Shown in pieces: positions 38,561 through 49,740 of a stretch of 64,000 nt of DNA. The translations under genes and the position numbers were made by a program. Source of the stretch: Halichoerus grypus (Eukaryota > Chordata > Mammalia > Carnivora > Phocidae). The DNA lies in assembly GCF_964656455.1 (NCBI RefSeq), contig NC_135721.1, positions 48,119,530 through 48,183,529 on the forward strand, given 5' to 3'. The notes under the pieces are model-generated. The model was not told the DNA's origin and ran no database searches. It saw nothing but the letters and a program-made list of their open reading frames with translations. Position 1 is the first letter of the stretch. Every line of letters starts with the position of its first letter.

Positions 38561-39069
38561 GGCTTGAGTCAGCAGAGTTGTTTCTTACTTGCAACCCAGA
38601 GAGCCTTAAGCCACGCCATCCGTATCTTGCAGTTCACCCCTTACCGAATGAGCCCGACTTCTGCATCTTTTCTCCTTGCATTTGCTCTAATAACGCTGGT
38701 AGGATCAAGTCTGTCATTAGGCGCCTCCTTTCAGGAAATTGAGCGCGTTTCTCAGGTCGTGGTGAGATGGCCTGACACTGGGAATTTCAAAGAACATTTA
38801 TGCACTTTAATTTTGTTTTGTTTTAGAAAAATATAATGCTTATTAGGGAGGCAGGTAAGAGGGTACAAGTAAAAGATGCCAGTTTCTTCAATCACCTTGA
38901 CCTTTATTCAAACGCCCTTTGTTCAGAACCCGAGTGTCTGTAATGGTCTCTGGCCTCAGCCACCTCCCCAGCAGTCATAAAAACCCAGAGGTCCTCAGGG
39001 AGCCGAATAGCCAGCTAAACAAATGGATGAAAAAGTAAAAAGTGAGAACAACTGAAGTTCAAGTAATAA

Positions 39070-39430
39070 TGTTAGCTTTTTTTAAGTAAACGGTTTTTAG
39101 AACAGTTATATAACTGTTTTTAGAACTATTTTAGATTTACAGAAAAATGGACAGGAGAGTACAGAGTGCCTGGTGTATTCCACACCGTTTCCCCTCCTCT
39201 TAACGGTTGAGATTAGTGTGGTACATTTGTTACAATTAACGAACCGATATTGATACAATATTACAAATTAAAGCCCATAGTTTATTCGGATCTCCTTAGT
39301 TTTTCCTTAATATCTTGTTCCCAGTGTCCCCTCCACAACTCCACATTACATGTCATTGTCCTGTCTCCTTCGTCTCTTCTTGGCCCCGACGGTTTCTCAG
39401 AATTTCCTTGCTTTCGACGACCTTTTAGTT
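39070..39430 (-). mobile_element. Ancient L1M-like fragment
   Basis: The text 'tttagatttacagaaaaatg', 'gtggtacatttgttacaatt' and 'aaagcccatagttta' resembles a common old mammalian repeat that I associate with reversed L1M. Heavily diverged. Confidence 0.45.
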
Positions 39431-39536
39431 TTTAAATAGCAGTGCAAACCAATATATTCTGGGGGCAAATTATGGATGTGTTTGACAGAAGCAATTTTTT
39501 TTGTCATTAAAGACAAGCTTCTGTTTGGGGCCCCCG

Positions 39537-39639
39537 GCTGGTTCAGTCGGAGGAGCATACGACTCTTGTTCTCTGGATAGTGAGTTCCAGCCCCATGTTG
39601 GGTGTAGAGTTACTTAAATAAAATTAAAAAAAAAAAAAT
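39537..39639 (+). mobile_element. Older carnivore SINE, short form
   Basis: The degenerate head 'cccccggctggttcagtcgg' is followed by 'ccagccccatgttgggtgta' and the tail TTACTTAAATAAAATTAAAA. Confidence 0.78.
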
Positions 39640-39927
39640 CCTCTGCTTATTTTAGATTTAAGAAGAACTGTGCCTTAGACGCCAAAAACATATTCCTCAA
39701 CCACATGTGGTCACAGGAAACCTTTTCTTTCGGGGCACCCTGGAACTGTACCCATATTAGCAAACACTTGGGTGTTTAGGGATTTCAGATTTCCAGTGTG
39801 TTTCCCCTTCTGGGGAAAATGTTTGGAGTTGAGCATAAATAAGAGCTTAGTTTTTTAAGCTTAAAACAATTTGTATAATATTCTCATATCCCTGATTTCA
39901 TTTGATCATTTAAAAAAAATTTAATTC

Positions 39928-40165
39928 TGGGGCACCTGGGTGGCTCAGTCGTTGAGCGTCTGCCTGCGGCTCAGGTCATGATCCCAGGGTCCTGGGATTG
40001 AGCCCCACATTGGGCTCCCTGGTTCGCAGAGAGCCTGCTTCTCCCTCTCCCTCTGCCTGCCGCTCTGCCTATCTGTGCTATGTCTCTGTCAAATAAATTA
40101 AAACTAATGATGTAATGTATGGTGATTAACATAACGATAAACAATTAAAAAACAAAAAATCTTTA
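39928..40165 (+). mobile_element. SINE with L1 3' terminus attached (chimeric)
   Basis: The SINE head and body run to the tail TCAAATAAATTAAAA (about 40089-40103). They continue directly into ACTAATGATGTAATGTATGG and 'tgattaacataac' (to about 40135), which is the sense 3' end of the carnivore L1, and then an A-rich end. The flanking duplication of the TTTAAAAAA..TTTAATTC type lies outside the whole unit, so it was inserted as one piece. Confidence 0.8.
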
Positions 40166-41604
40166 AAAAATTTTAATTCCAGTGTAATTAACATACAATG
40201 TTATATTGGTTTCAGGTGTATAATATAGTGATTCAGTAATTCTATACATTACTTGGTGCTCATCATACATGTAGTCTTTAATCCCGATCACCCATTTTGT
40301 GATCCACCCCCCATCTCCCCTCTCGTAACCATCAATTTGTTCTCTATAGTTAAGAGTCTGGTTTTTGGTTTGTCTTTTTTCCCCTTTGTTCATTTGTTTT
40401 GTTTCTTAAATTCCACATACAAGTGAAATCATATAGTATGTCTTTCTCTGATTGATTTATTTCACTTAGCATTATATTCCCTAGATTCATTCACATTGTT
40501 GCAAATGGCAAGATTTCATTCTTTTTCATGGCTGAGTAATACTCCAGTGCACACGCATGGGCACGTGCACACACACACAAACACACACACACCCCACATC
40601 TTCTTTAGCCATTCATCTATCCATGGTCACCTGGGTTAATTCCATAATTTGGCTACTGCAAATAATGCTGCAGTAAACACAGGAGTGCATATATCTTTTC
40701 AAATTAGTATTTACTTATTCTTTGGGTAAATACCCAGTAGTGGAATTGCTGGTTCATATGGTAATTCTATTTTTAATTAAATGTGTCTGTTTTTGTGCCA
40801 GTACCATACTGTTTTAATCAGTATACCTTTGTAGTGTATCTTAAAATCTGGATTGCAATTCCTCCAGTTGTGCTCTTTTTCAGGATTGCTTTGGCTATTT
40901 GGGGTCTTTTGTGGCTGCATTCAAATTCTAGTTCTGTGAAAAATGCTGTTGGTATTTTGATGGGGATTGCATTAAATCTGTAGATTGCTTTGGGTAGTAT
41001 GGCCATTTTAACAATATTTGTTCTCCCAATCCATAAGCATGGAATGTCTTTCCATTTCTTGGCATCCTCTTCAATTTCTTTCATTAATGTTTTATAGTTT
41101 TCAAAGTACAGGTTTTTCACCTCCTTGGTTGAGTTTATTCCTAGGTATTTTATTATATTTAGTGGAATTGTAAATGGGATTGTTTTTTAAATTTCTCTTT
41201 CTCCTACTTCATTATACTGTATAGAGATGCATCAGATTTCTATATATTGATTTTGTATCCTGCAACCTTACTGAATTAATTTATCAGTTCTAGTGGTTTT
41301 TGGTGGAGTCTTTAGGGTTTTCTGTATTTGGTATCATGTCATCTACAAATAGTGAAAGTTTTACTTCTTCCTTGCCAAGTTGGATGCCTTTTATTCCTTT
41401 TTCTTGTCTAATTGCTGTGGCTAGGACTTCCAGTACTATGTTGAATAAAAGTGGTAGGAGGGGATATCCTTGTCTTATTCCTGATCTTGGGAGAAAAGCT
41501 CTCAGTTTTTCACCATTGAATATGATGTTAGTGGTGGGTTTTCATATATGGCTTTTATTATCTTGAGGTGTGTTCCCTCTAAACCTACTCTTCAGAGGGT
41601 TTTT

Positions 41605-41793
41605 TTTAAAAGATTGTATTTATTTATTTGAGAGAGCGAGAGAGAGCACAAGCAGAGGGAGTGGCAGAGGGAGAGGAAGAAGCAGGCTCCCTGATGAGCA
41701 GGGAGCCAGATGTGGGACTCCATCCCAGGACCCTGGGATCATGATCTGAGCTGAAGGCAGACACTTAAGAGACTGAGCCACCCAGGCGCCCCT
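41605..41793 (-). mobile_element. Carnivore SINE inside L1
   Basis: A reversed SINE in the ORF2 region of the L1. The target-site duplication CAGAGGGTTTTT is at 41593-41604 and after the SINE from 41795. Confidence 0.92.
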
Positions 41794-42211
41794 GCAGAGG
41801 GTTTTTATCATGAATGGATGTTGTACACTGTCAAATGCTTTTTCTGCATCAATTGAAATGATCATATGGTTTTTATCCTTTCTCTTGTTGATGTGATATA
41901 TCATATTGATTTATTTGTATATATTGAACCACCCTTGCATCCCAGGAGTAACTCCCGTTGATTGTGGTAAATGATTGATTTTTTTCCAATGTATTGTTGG
42001 ATTCAGTTTGCTAATATTTTGTCGAGGATTTTTGTGTCTGTGTTCACCTGAGATAGTGGCCTGTCATTCTTTTTTTGTAGTGTCTTCTCTCGTTTTGGTA
42101 TCAGGGTAATGCTGGCCTCATAGTATGAATCTGGAAACTTTCTTTCCTCTTCTATTTTTTTGGACTAGTTTGAGAAGTATAGATATTAACTCTTCTTTAA
42201 ATGTTTGGTAG

Positions 42212-42539
42212 AGGGGGTGCATGGCTGACTCGGTAGATTGTGTAACTCTTTTTTTTTTTTTTTAAAGATTTTATTTATTTATTTGAGACAGAGAGAATGA
42301 GAGAGAGAGAGAGCACATGGGGGGGGGAGGGTCAGAGGGAGAAGCAGGCTCCCTGCCGAGCAGGGAGCCCGATGCGGGACTCGATCCAGGGACTCCAGGA
42401 TCATGACCTGAGCCGAAGGCAGTCGCTTAACCAACTGAGCCACCCAGGCGCCCAGATTGTGTAACTCTTGATCTCATAGTTGTAAGTTTGAGCCCCACAT
42501 TGGGTGTAGAGATTACTTAAAAATAAAAATATTAAAAAA
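42212..42539 (+). mobile_element. Older SINE in L1, split by a nested SINE
   Basis: The head 'ggtgcatggctgactcggta' (42216-42235) continues after the nested copy with 'gatctcatagttgtaagttt' and the tail TTACTTAAAAATAAAAA. The duplication AATGTTTGGTAG / AATATTTGGTAG is at 42200-42211 and 42540-42551. Confidence 0.85.
42251..42453 (-). mobile_element. Carnivore SINE nested in a SINE nested in L1
   Basis: A reversed full SINE. The perfect duplication AGATTGTGTAACTCTT is at 42235-42250 and 42454-42469. It gives the order of events L1, then old SINE, then this one. Confidence 0.93.
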
Positions 42540-44012
42540 AATATTTGGTAGAATTTACCAGATGGTCAAGCCATGGACTTTTATTTTTTGGTAGTTTTTT
42601 TATTACCAATCCAATTTTGTACTAGTAATTGATCTGCTCAGATTTTCGATTTCTTCCTGGGTCAGTTTTGGAAGATTGTATGTTTCTAGGAATTTATCCA
42701 TTTCTTTTAGATTATCCAGTTTTTTGTCATATAATTTTTCATGATATTCTTTATAATCCTTTGTATTTCTGTTGTGTCAATTGTTATTACTCCTGTTTCA
42801 CTCTGATTTCATTTGAGTCCTCTCTCTCTCTCTTTCTCTCTCTTAATGAGTCTGTTTAAAGGTTTATCAATTTTCAAAGAACCAGCTCCGGTTTCATTGA
42901 TCTGTTCTATTGTTTTTTAGTTTCTGTTTTGTTTATTTCTGTTCCAATCTTTATTATTTCCTTCCCTCTACTGGTTTTGGGTTTTGTTTATTCTTCTTGT
43001 TCTAGCTCCTGTAGGTGTAAGGTTAGATTGTTTATTTGAGATTTTTCTTGCTTCTTGAGGTAGGTGTGGATTGCTATTAACTTCCCTCTTAAAACAGCTT
43101 TTGCTGCATCCCAAAGGTTTTGGACCATTGTGTTTTCATTTCATCTCCATGTATTTATTTAATTAATTAATTAATTAATTAAATTTCTTGGTTAACCCAT
43201 TCATTATTTAGTAGCATGTTATTTAACCTCCATGTAGTTGTGCTCTTTCCATAATTTTTTCTTGTGGTTGACTTCTAGTTTCATAGCACTGTGGTCAGAA
43301 AAGATGCATGGTATGACCTTAGTCTTTTTGAATGTGTTGAGACTTGTTTTGTGTCCTAACATGTGATCTGGAGAATGTTCTGTGTGCACTTGAAAAGAAT
43401 GTGTAATCCACTGTTTCAGGATGGAATGTTTTGAATATCTCTTAGAGCCATCTGGCCCAATGTGTTATTCAAAGGCAATGTTTCCTTGTTGATTTTCTGT
43501 TTGGACGATCTGTCCATTGATGTAAGTGGGGTGTTAAAGTCCCCTATATTATTGTATTAATTACTTCCTTTATATTTGTTTTTAACTGCTTTATGTATTT
43601 GGGTGCTGCCCTGTTGGATGCATAAATATTTATAATTGTTGTATCTTCTTGTTGGATTTTTCCCTTTATGATTATGTAGTGTCCTTCATTGTCCCTTATT
43701 ACAGTCTTTGTTTTAAAGTTTATTTTGTCCAAATAAGTATTGCTATCCAGGCTTTCTTTTCCCTTCCATTTGCGTGATAAATGCTTTTCCATCCCTTCGC
43801 TTTGAATTTGCAGATGTCTTCAGGTCTGACATGAATCTCTGGTAGGGAGCCTGTAGATGGGTCTTGCTTTTTTATCCATTCTGTTACTTTGTCTTTTGAC
43901 TGGAGTTTTTAGTCCATTTACATTCAAAGTAATTATTGATAGGAATGTATTTATTGCCATTTTGTTGCTTGTTTTATGGTTGTTTTTGTAGTTCTTCTCT
44001 GTTCCTTCTTTT

Positions 44013-44204
44013 TTTTTTAAAGATTTTATTTATTTATTTGATAGAGACACAGCGAGAGAGGGAACACAATCAGGGGGAGTGGGAGAGAGAGAAGCAGGCT
44101 TCCTGCTGAGCAGGGAGCCCGATGTGGGGCTCGATCCCAGGACCCTGGGACCATGACCTGAGCCGAAGGCAGACGCTTAACGACTGAGCCACCCAGGCGC
44201 CCCC
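44013..44204 (-). mobile_element. Carnivore SINE with 18-bp target-site duplication
   Basis: A reversed SINE inside the L1. The duplication TTCTCTGTTCCTTCTTTT is at 43995-44012 and 44205-44222. Confidence 0.93.
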
Positions 44205-44313
44205 TTCTCTGTTCCTTCTTTTGTTCTCTTCTCTCACAGTTTGCTGGCTTTCTTTAGTGATATACTTGGATTCCTTTCTCTTAATTGTTTGCATATCTAT
44301 TACTGGTTTTTGC

Positions 44314-46737
44314 TACAGAAAGCAATTTTTATAACAAAGACAAAACTGCAAAAGAAGTCACCATCCAGATGGCCAATTGAAAGTTACTCTATTCTAGACA
44401 TTTTGGCAAACATGAAATAGTCACATCTTAGACATCACACCAAAAAAGTGCACCGGCAGTATTAAAAATAAAACAGGTGCCCTGAGTTAGAGGCATCAGA
44501 AAGTAGCAGCTTCCCCCAGACAGGATGGGTTTAAAGGAAGGCATTGTCTTGGGTGAGGTTTGGTAGATTTATAAACAAGGTTAGGTAGGAAAGGCTTCTC
44601 CACGCACATTATTACCTGTAAGCGTGTAATTAGTAACTTGTGAAACAAAGGAAGAAAACTTTATAAACAAGCTGAGACTGTCCTTCTTTTATCTAACAGA
44701 GAACTGTTGGAAGAAAAAGAATACTTCGGATGGAAGTAGAAAGTTCTGATGCCTTGGAAATTGTACTTTTTCTAATACTTCAGCCATTGACTAGCGGAAC
44801 TGAAAATACAAAATATCTTAAACTGCTGCACCCCTGCCCCACATCTTCCTCTGTTCTCGGAGCTGAGGCTTACAACGTACACTAAGGCTCATACATTTAT
44901 GCACACAGCCGCCTGCCCCGCCCTGTAAAAACCAACTGAGCTATTTTCTGAATCAAATTTGCACAACTCTAAAGAAGAAAAAAAAGTTCAAAGAACAGGA
45001 TGTTTTTCAAGGCAGGATTTTTAGAAGCTAATGTTGACTTGCCCCGTTTTAGGCTTTTTCGGTGTTTATTTTGCCTTCTCTGGTAGCTAACAGTTTGGAA
45101 ATGAGCTCCTCATCTGGGATGGGAAGGTTGGATCTTTTTTATATCTTTGTTCTCCTCTTCATTTGGTTAAATGTCTGAAGCTAGGAATCTACTGGTGCTG
45201 CAGTGAGGAGAAGCATTTCTGGCTCATTAAAACAAATCCTCATGGTTTGAGGATCAGCTGATTTTCTTGCTACAATGCATGAAAAAAGAGAACTGGATTC
45301 CCCTGAAGAGGTCTGGGTCAAAATGAGCGGCGTTATCAATATCATGTCAGTAAAGGCATAATTCAACAGAGCTTTTAATTACAAAATTTAGAAAACTGTA
45401 TAGTTGTAAGTCAGGCTGTCATTAAGTCCACAACATTTCACTTTGGTAGCCCTTATAAAATGTCAGCCACCTCACTTCTGGGACCTTGCAACATGGGCCA
45501 GCCGGAGCAGCAAGCGTGACTCCCTTCCTGCCACTTTCTGATCTTCTGATTTGACCTTATGAAATGAGCCCATAATGTAGAAACAAGAAGCTAATTTTCC
45601 TGTCTAAAAGTAGGAAGGACGTGAATAAATATTTCTCAAAAAAAATAATAATAAGAAGAAGATCTCAACCTGACACCTCTCTTCTGACCCATTTAACTTA
45701 ATAGCTGGTTCTCTGATCTCTGGGTAGATCTCATTACTGAGCATGATTAAACCCTGGGCTTGGTAGCTGTCTATGCACGTGACTAGTTTCACTATTCATC
45801 CTCGTGCTTCAGGGCCAATTTAAGAATGCAAATCCTGCGTGGGCAGGTTTTTAAAGTTGGTGAGAAAATTTTATTTTATTCTGGCTAAAATTAATCATAC
45901 TATTTTCTAAAATGAGCCTTTACTTGTATTGCTTTTTAAAAATCCCAGTCAAGGGGCGCCTGGGTGGCTCAGTTGATTAAGCATCTGCCTTCGGCTCAGG
46001 TCATGGTCCCAGGGTCCTGGGATCGAGTCCCACATCGGGCTCCCTGCTCCACGGGAAGCCTGCTTCTCCTTCTCCCTCTGCCCGCCGCTCCCCCTGCTTC
46101 TGCTCTCTCTCTCTCTGTCAAATAAATAAATAAAATGTTTTTAAAATCCCAGTCAATTTGAAAGTGAAGTTGTAAAGATGCCAATGATTTTAAAAATCCG
46201 CCCTTTGAGAAGCACTATGCTGAGCATCCGTGTGTGACCGTAGCTACGACCACACTGTGTTCTGGGTGGAGGCCAGCCTAGGGGAGTCGGAGCTGAATGC
46301 AGCTCCTCTTGCCACCAAACCTGCTGAATCAGAACCGAGGTGGTTGAGAAGCAGACAAGCACTATTTGCACATAAACATGTCTATCCAACATGAGAACAT
46401 CTGATCTACTGTGTTAGTTCTGTGGAGAGAGGTCAATTGATGTCATGTGTAAAAGTCAACAGGTTGATTGTCCAAACTTTCCCAGATTTCAGCTGGTTAT
46501 GTGGGATCAAATAGACATGCTAGCATAATCACGATGAACTGCCCATGATCTTAACTGCATTTAAGGAAAAATATAAAGGTTTATTACCAGTGTAAGTATT
46601 TTTTTATTTACTTCTTTACTCAGGAAGGGTGAGACTTTATTTTGTTCATGATTTCCCCTTAGTAAATTTACTAAGTAAATTTAACAAACTAGCTTAGGTC
46701 AATTTATTAAGTTATAAGATGTAACATTCTGATGTCA
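44314..46737. other. Intergenic, one SINE, no gene
   Basis: Mostly AT-rich sequence that looks single-copy apart from the SINE at 45953-46142. No frame resembles a known protein. Confidence 0.55.
45953..46142 (+). mobile_element. Carnivore SINE with target-site duplication
   Basis: A full SINE with tail TCAAATAAATAAATAAA. The duplication AAAATCCCAGTCAA is at 45939-45952 and 46143-46156. Confidence 0.94.
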
Positions 46738-46804
46738 ACTCTGACAAAGAAAGTAGGAACATAACCCTGCTCACATGCTGTGAGGTCAAGTTGTGGCGAG
46801 TGGA
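46738..46804 (-). repeat. Short duplicated scraps of the FNBP1 pseudogene
   Basis: Bases 46738-46774 are identical over 37 positions to 47702-47738, the SH3-end part of the FNBP1 pseudogene. Directly next to it, 46778-46804 matches 49233-49259 (F-BAR part of the same pseudogene) at about 23 of 27 positions. The two source segments are 1.5 kb apart in the pseudogene but adjacent here, in the same orientation. Confidence 0.7.
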
Positions 46805-47060
46805 TGATGCGCTACATGGTAGACACTGTACATGCAGAAGAGAGCTGAAGTCTTCTGCACCCCCGCGAGGCTATCCTTTTTGGTTAAGAAATAATGGTTA
46901 GAAGGTAGAATCCAACTTTTTTGTTGTATACAGATGCTGCCAAAAGAAAAAAGGTGTATCAGATTTCGAATGGTACAGTTGTAAATTGGCAGTTGGCAGC
47001 TTTTGGTGTAAAGCTTCCTCTTAGCAAGAGAGACTGGGTTAGAGTCCAAAGTAGCTGGGC

Positions 47061-47490
47061 TCTTTTCCGCTATGTGGACGCTGCTGTCATGGGTCGCGTG
47101 CACGCTGCCGGGAAATCGGTGTGATCTGGAGAGACTCGCATGGTGTTGCACAAGCATGTCTTGTGACAGACAATATGATCTTGAGAGTTCTTAAGGCCAA
47201 AGGACTTTCTCCTGATGCTCCTGAGGATCTCTACCATGTGATTAAGAAAGCTGTTGCTATTTACAAGCATCTTGAGAGGAACAGAAAGGATAGGGATGCT
47301 AAATTCGGACTATATTCTGATCAAGAACCATAATCACTGGATGGCTCGGTATTTGAAGACCAAACAAGTCCCCCCCCCCCCCCCACCTCGCCCCCAGTTG
47401 GAAATTTGAGTCATCCACAGCCTCTGCCCTGGTGGCATAAATTTGTCCATGTATTCAAGCAATAAAATCATTGTCTAGCTAGAAAAAAAA
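47061..47490 (+). pseudogene. RPS13 processed pseudogene with internal deletion
   Basis: The start resembles the pyrimidine-rich RPS13 leader and ATG GGT CGC (47089) of the small ribosomal subunit protein uS15. After about 11 codons the sequence jumps to the centre of the protein (RDSHGVAQ), so roughly 40 codons are missing. It then follows RPS13 through [11 protein letters not shown] and HLERNRKD, and breaks near a stop at 47332-47334. A C-run at 47371-47384 disrupts the end. The RPS13 3' end with AATAAAATCATTG and an A-tail (to about 47490) shows retrotransposition of a spliced mRNA. There are no introns, and it is not functional. Confidence 0.88.
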
Positions 47491-47884
47491 TGAGGGAAAC
47501 TCAGGTGTATGATGCCTAAAAGCCTACTATGGTGGTCTGTAAAAACATAGACTGTGGCGCTATCCATCCATCCTGTGTTTTGAAGAACTGCCTGTAACAA
47601 TCACAGTTGTGGGGAGAAACAATTCCAGTTCTTTTTTTTTTTAAGTTTTAAAAGAGATATAAATCTATGTCTTAGCACCTTTGGCATTTTTGTCCAAACA
47701 GACTCTGACAAAGAAAGTAGGAACATAACCCTGCTCACTTCCTTTCTCCACCGTCCGGTGGTTCTGCCCCAGCGGCCGGGATGCCCCCTTCATTCTGCCC
47801 TTCACAGAGGCAGAGAGCTTTACATGTTTCCATGGTGGGAAGGGGTTCCTTGTCCTCAAATTCACTGTTAAAATCCATGCCCAG

Positions 47885-48082
47885 TGGGCGCCTGGGTGGC
47901 TCAGTCATTGGGCGTCTGCCTTCGGCTCAGATCATGATCCCAGGGTCCTGGGATCGAGTCCCACATCGGGCTCCCTGCTCAGCGGGAAGCCTGCTTCTCC
48001 CTCTCCCACTCTCCCTGCTTGTGTTTCCTCTCTCGCTGTCTCTCTCTCTGTCAAATAAATAAATAAAATCTTAAAAAAAAAA
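47885..48082 (+). mobile_element. Carnivore SINE inside the FNBP1 pseudogene
   Basis: A full SINE. The perfect duplication AAATCCATGCCCAG is at 47871-47884 and 48083-48096. Confidence 0.95.
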
Positions 48083-49376
48083 AAATCCATGCCCAGAACC
48101 TGCACCTCACTCTCCCAACTCGGCTCCTCTGTGGCCCCCCAGGCTTGTACACCATTATTTGGGGTTTGGGGGTTTTGTACATTTTCCTCTGTTGTCAGGC
48201 CCATTCACTTGGTGCTGGGAGCCTGCCTTAAACCTCAGCCAGCCAGACTTTGTCACAGTTTTTCTATATTTTGGGGCAACTTCTGTTAATCTCTGACCCA
48301 AACTGGCTGGGTCTCCTATTTGAGGATTCTTTAGAGAGTCATTCTTCATCTTTGTTATGCCATCTCTTTGATCCATCTCCATCTGGATTTCTTTATTTAA
48401 TTCATTGACTTTCTTTTATAGCCTCTTCCTTCTTTGTTGAGGCAGAAGATTACTGAAATCCTCTAGCATTGTAGCCCCTCCATTTGAGGCTTTTGAAACA
48501 GTGAATTTGGAGTTTGAAGATCATGAATTCACTGAAGCAGTGAGTTCCTTTTTCTGTTCGGGAGACTTATTTATTCTTATAAACAGCCATAACTTCTTTT
48601 TGGATTTGCTAACAGATTTGACCTCTGGTTTGCCTTCTCTGGAATTGGAAAAACTGTTCTCAGACACAGTAACTTCTTTGGCTGAGTGTCATCCTCAGGT
48701 GTCTCTGCAAGGCTCAGACTCTGACCTGACAGTTTCTATTACCAGCTGTGACATTTTCCAGATCACTGATTCAGCTGCTTTTCCTGTTCTCTCCGAGAAC
48801 TTTTCATTGATTGCTATCGCCCGCTGATCAATCTCTGCACGTCTTCATTGATTCTCCTGTTCTCACTCTCCTCCTTGCCTCCACCCTTCATGTTTTCTGC
48901 AAGATGTTCGAACTATGAGGATGTTAATATTCACGCAGCACATGGTAGCATTTCTTGGAGAATTGGGGCGTGTTCTGCATTGCTGTCCTCTGCCATTGGC
49001 AAGCCTTCGAGCTTGGTGGTGTGCCTTTTCACCATCCACGTTTTAAAACATTCCTGTCAGCATCATTTTCTCAAAACACTGCTGAGCTCTGCCAGTCTTT
49101 TTGCAATCTTGCTCAAATCGTCTTTGACTTGATTTAAGTTGCTTCCGGTGAGCATGTGTCTTCCGTGATTCACGAGAGTGCCATTCCCACCCCGCACAGG
49201 TCTTGGCCACAGCCCGCGCACTCCACAGTTGTCTGTGATGTCAAGTTGTGGCGGGTCGGTTAGGGCTGCCCCGCGTGATCACTCATTCAGCTCACAGGGT
49301 GGAAGGGAAAGCTTTCCGTGATGTGTGCTTGTGTTCTTCTTCCTCCTTTGACTTCTTTTGAGGTTGGTATTTCTTC

Positions 49377-49596
49377 TTTTTTTTTAATTTTTTTTTTTTA
49401 AGATTTTTTATTTATTCATTTGAGACAGAGAGATACAGAGAGAGAGAGAGCATGAGCAGGGGGAGAGGCAGAGGGAGAGGGAGAAGCAGACTCCCCGCTG
49501 AGCAGGGAGCCCGATGTGGGGCTCGATCCCAGGACCCTGGGATCATGACCTGAGCCGAAGGCAGACGCTTAACCATCTGAGCCACCCAGGTGCCCC
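49377..49596 (-). mobile_element. Carnivore SINE inside the FNBP1 pseudogene
   Basis: A reversed SINE. The perfect 17-bp duplication GAGGTTGGTATTTCTTC is at 49360-49376 and 49597-49613. Confidence 0.95.
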
Positions 49597-49740
49597 GAGG
49601 TTGGTATTTCTTCAAATGGTCCTGAGTTGCTCTGCATAGCTGAGTCGATCTCTGTCCCTTCCCTGACGCATGGGATATATTTTTCAAGAATAGCAATTTC
49701 TCACTGTGTGTGGTTTTCTAAGTCAAACTGATCCCTCCAT

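Larger units (their letters stand above)
34651..39535. other. Intergenic downstream of BOLA3
   Basis: No gene recognised. Two CpG-rich patches (about 35160-35340 and 38140-38560) stand out. An LTR-like repeat is at about 36290-36660 and an L1M-like piece at 39070-39430. Open frames in the GC-rich parts show no known protein text. Confidence 0.5.
39911..44313 (-). mobile_element. Carnivore L1, 5'-truncated, broken by SINEs and a deletion
   Basis: The 3' end is at the left ('ttaattccagtgtaattaac'). The ORF2 region runs to about 44313, where similarity to the L1 at 52876 stops. Next to that copy it lacks about 0.8 kb at 40773. It contains SINEs at 39928, 41605, 42212/42251 and 44013. Frames are interrupted, so it is not active. 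Confidence 0.88.
47632..49740 (-). pseudogene. FNBP1 (FBP17) processed pseudogene, split by two SINEs
   Basis: In reverse complement this reads as a decayed, intronless copy of the F-BAR/SH3 protein FNBP1. The N-terminal DQFD and LEKYI words are at about 49600-49730 and KSKEEEE at about 49340. F-BAR pieces (QRRFEQDC-like) lie at about 49100 and KLWLF at about 48580. EDFSN and LNKEIQ words are at about 48370-48465, MGDPASL-like text at about 48320, and the SH3 end GYVPT with CLDKNAK at about 47690-47730. A poly(A) tract (T-run at 47632-47642 on +) follows the stop. FNBP1 fits better than FNBP1L because of EEEE, KEIQ-EMDQRD and CLDKNAK. Many frameshifts and stops are present. SINEs at 47885-48082 and 49377-49596 interrupt it. 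Confidence 0.85.

Noticed and set aside
46786..47157. 123-codon minus-strand frame
   Set aside because: It overlaps the start of the RPS13 pseudogene in antisense and the FNBP1-derived scraps, with no protein similarity recognised.
48501..49137. Plus-strand open frames of about 60-110 codons
   Set aside because: They are the antisense strand of the FNBP1 pseudogene. The minus strand carries the recognisable protein words.
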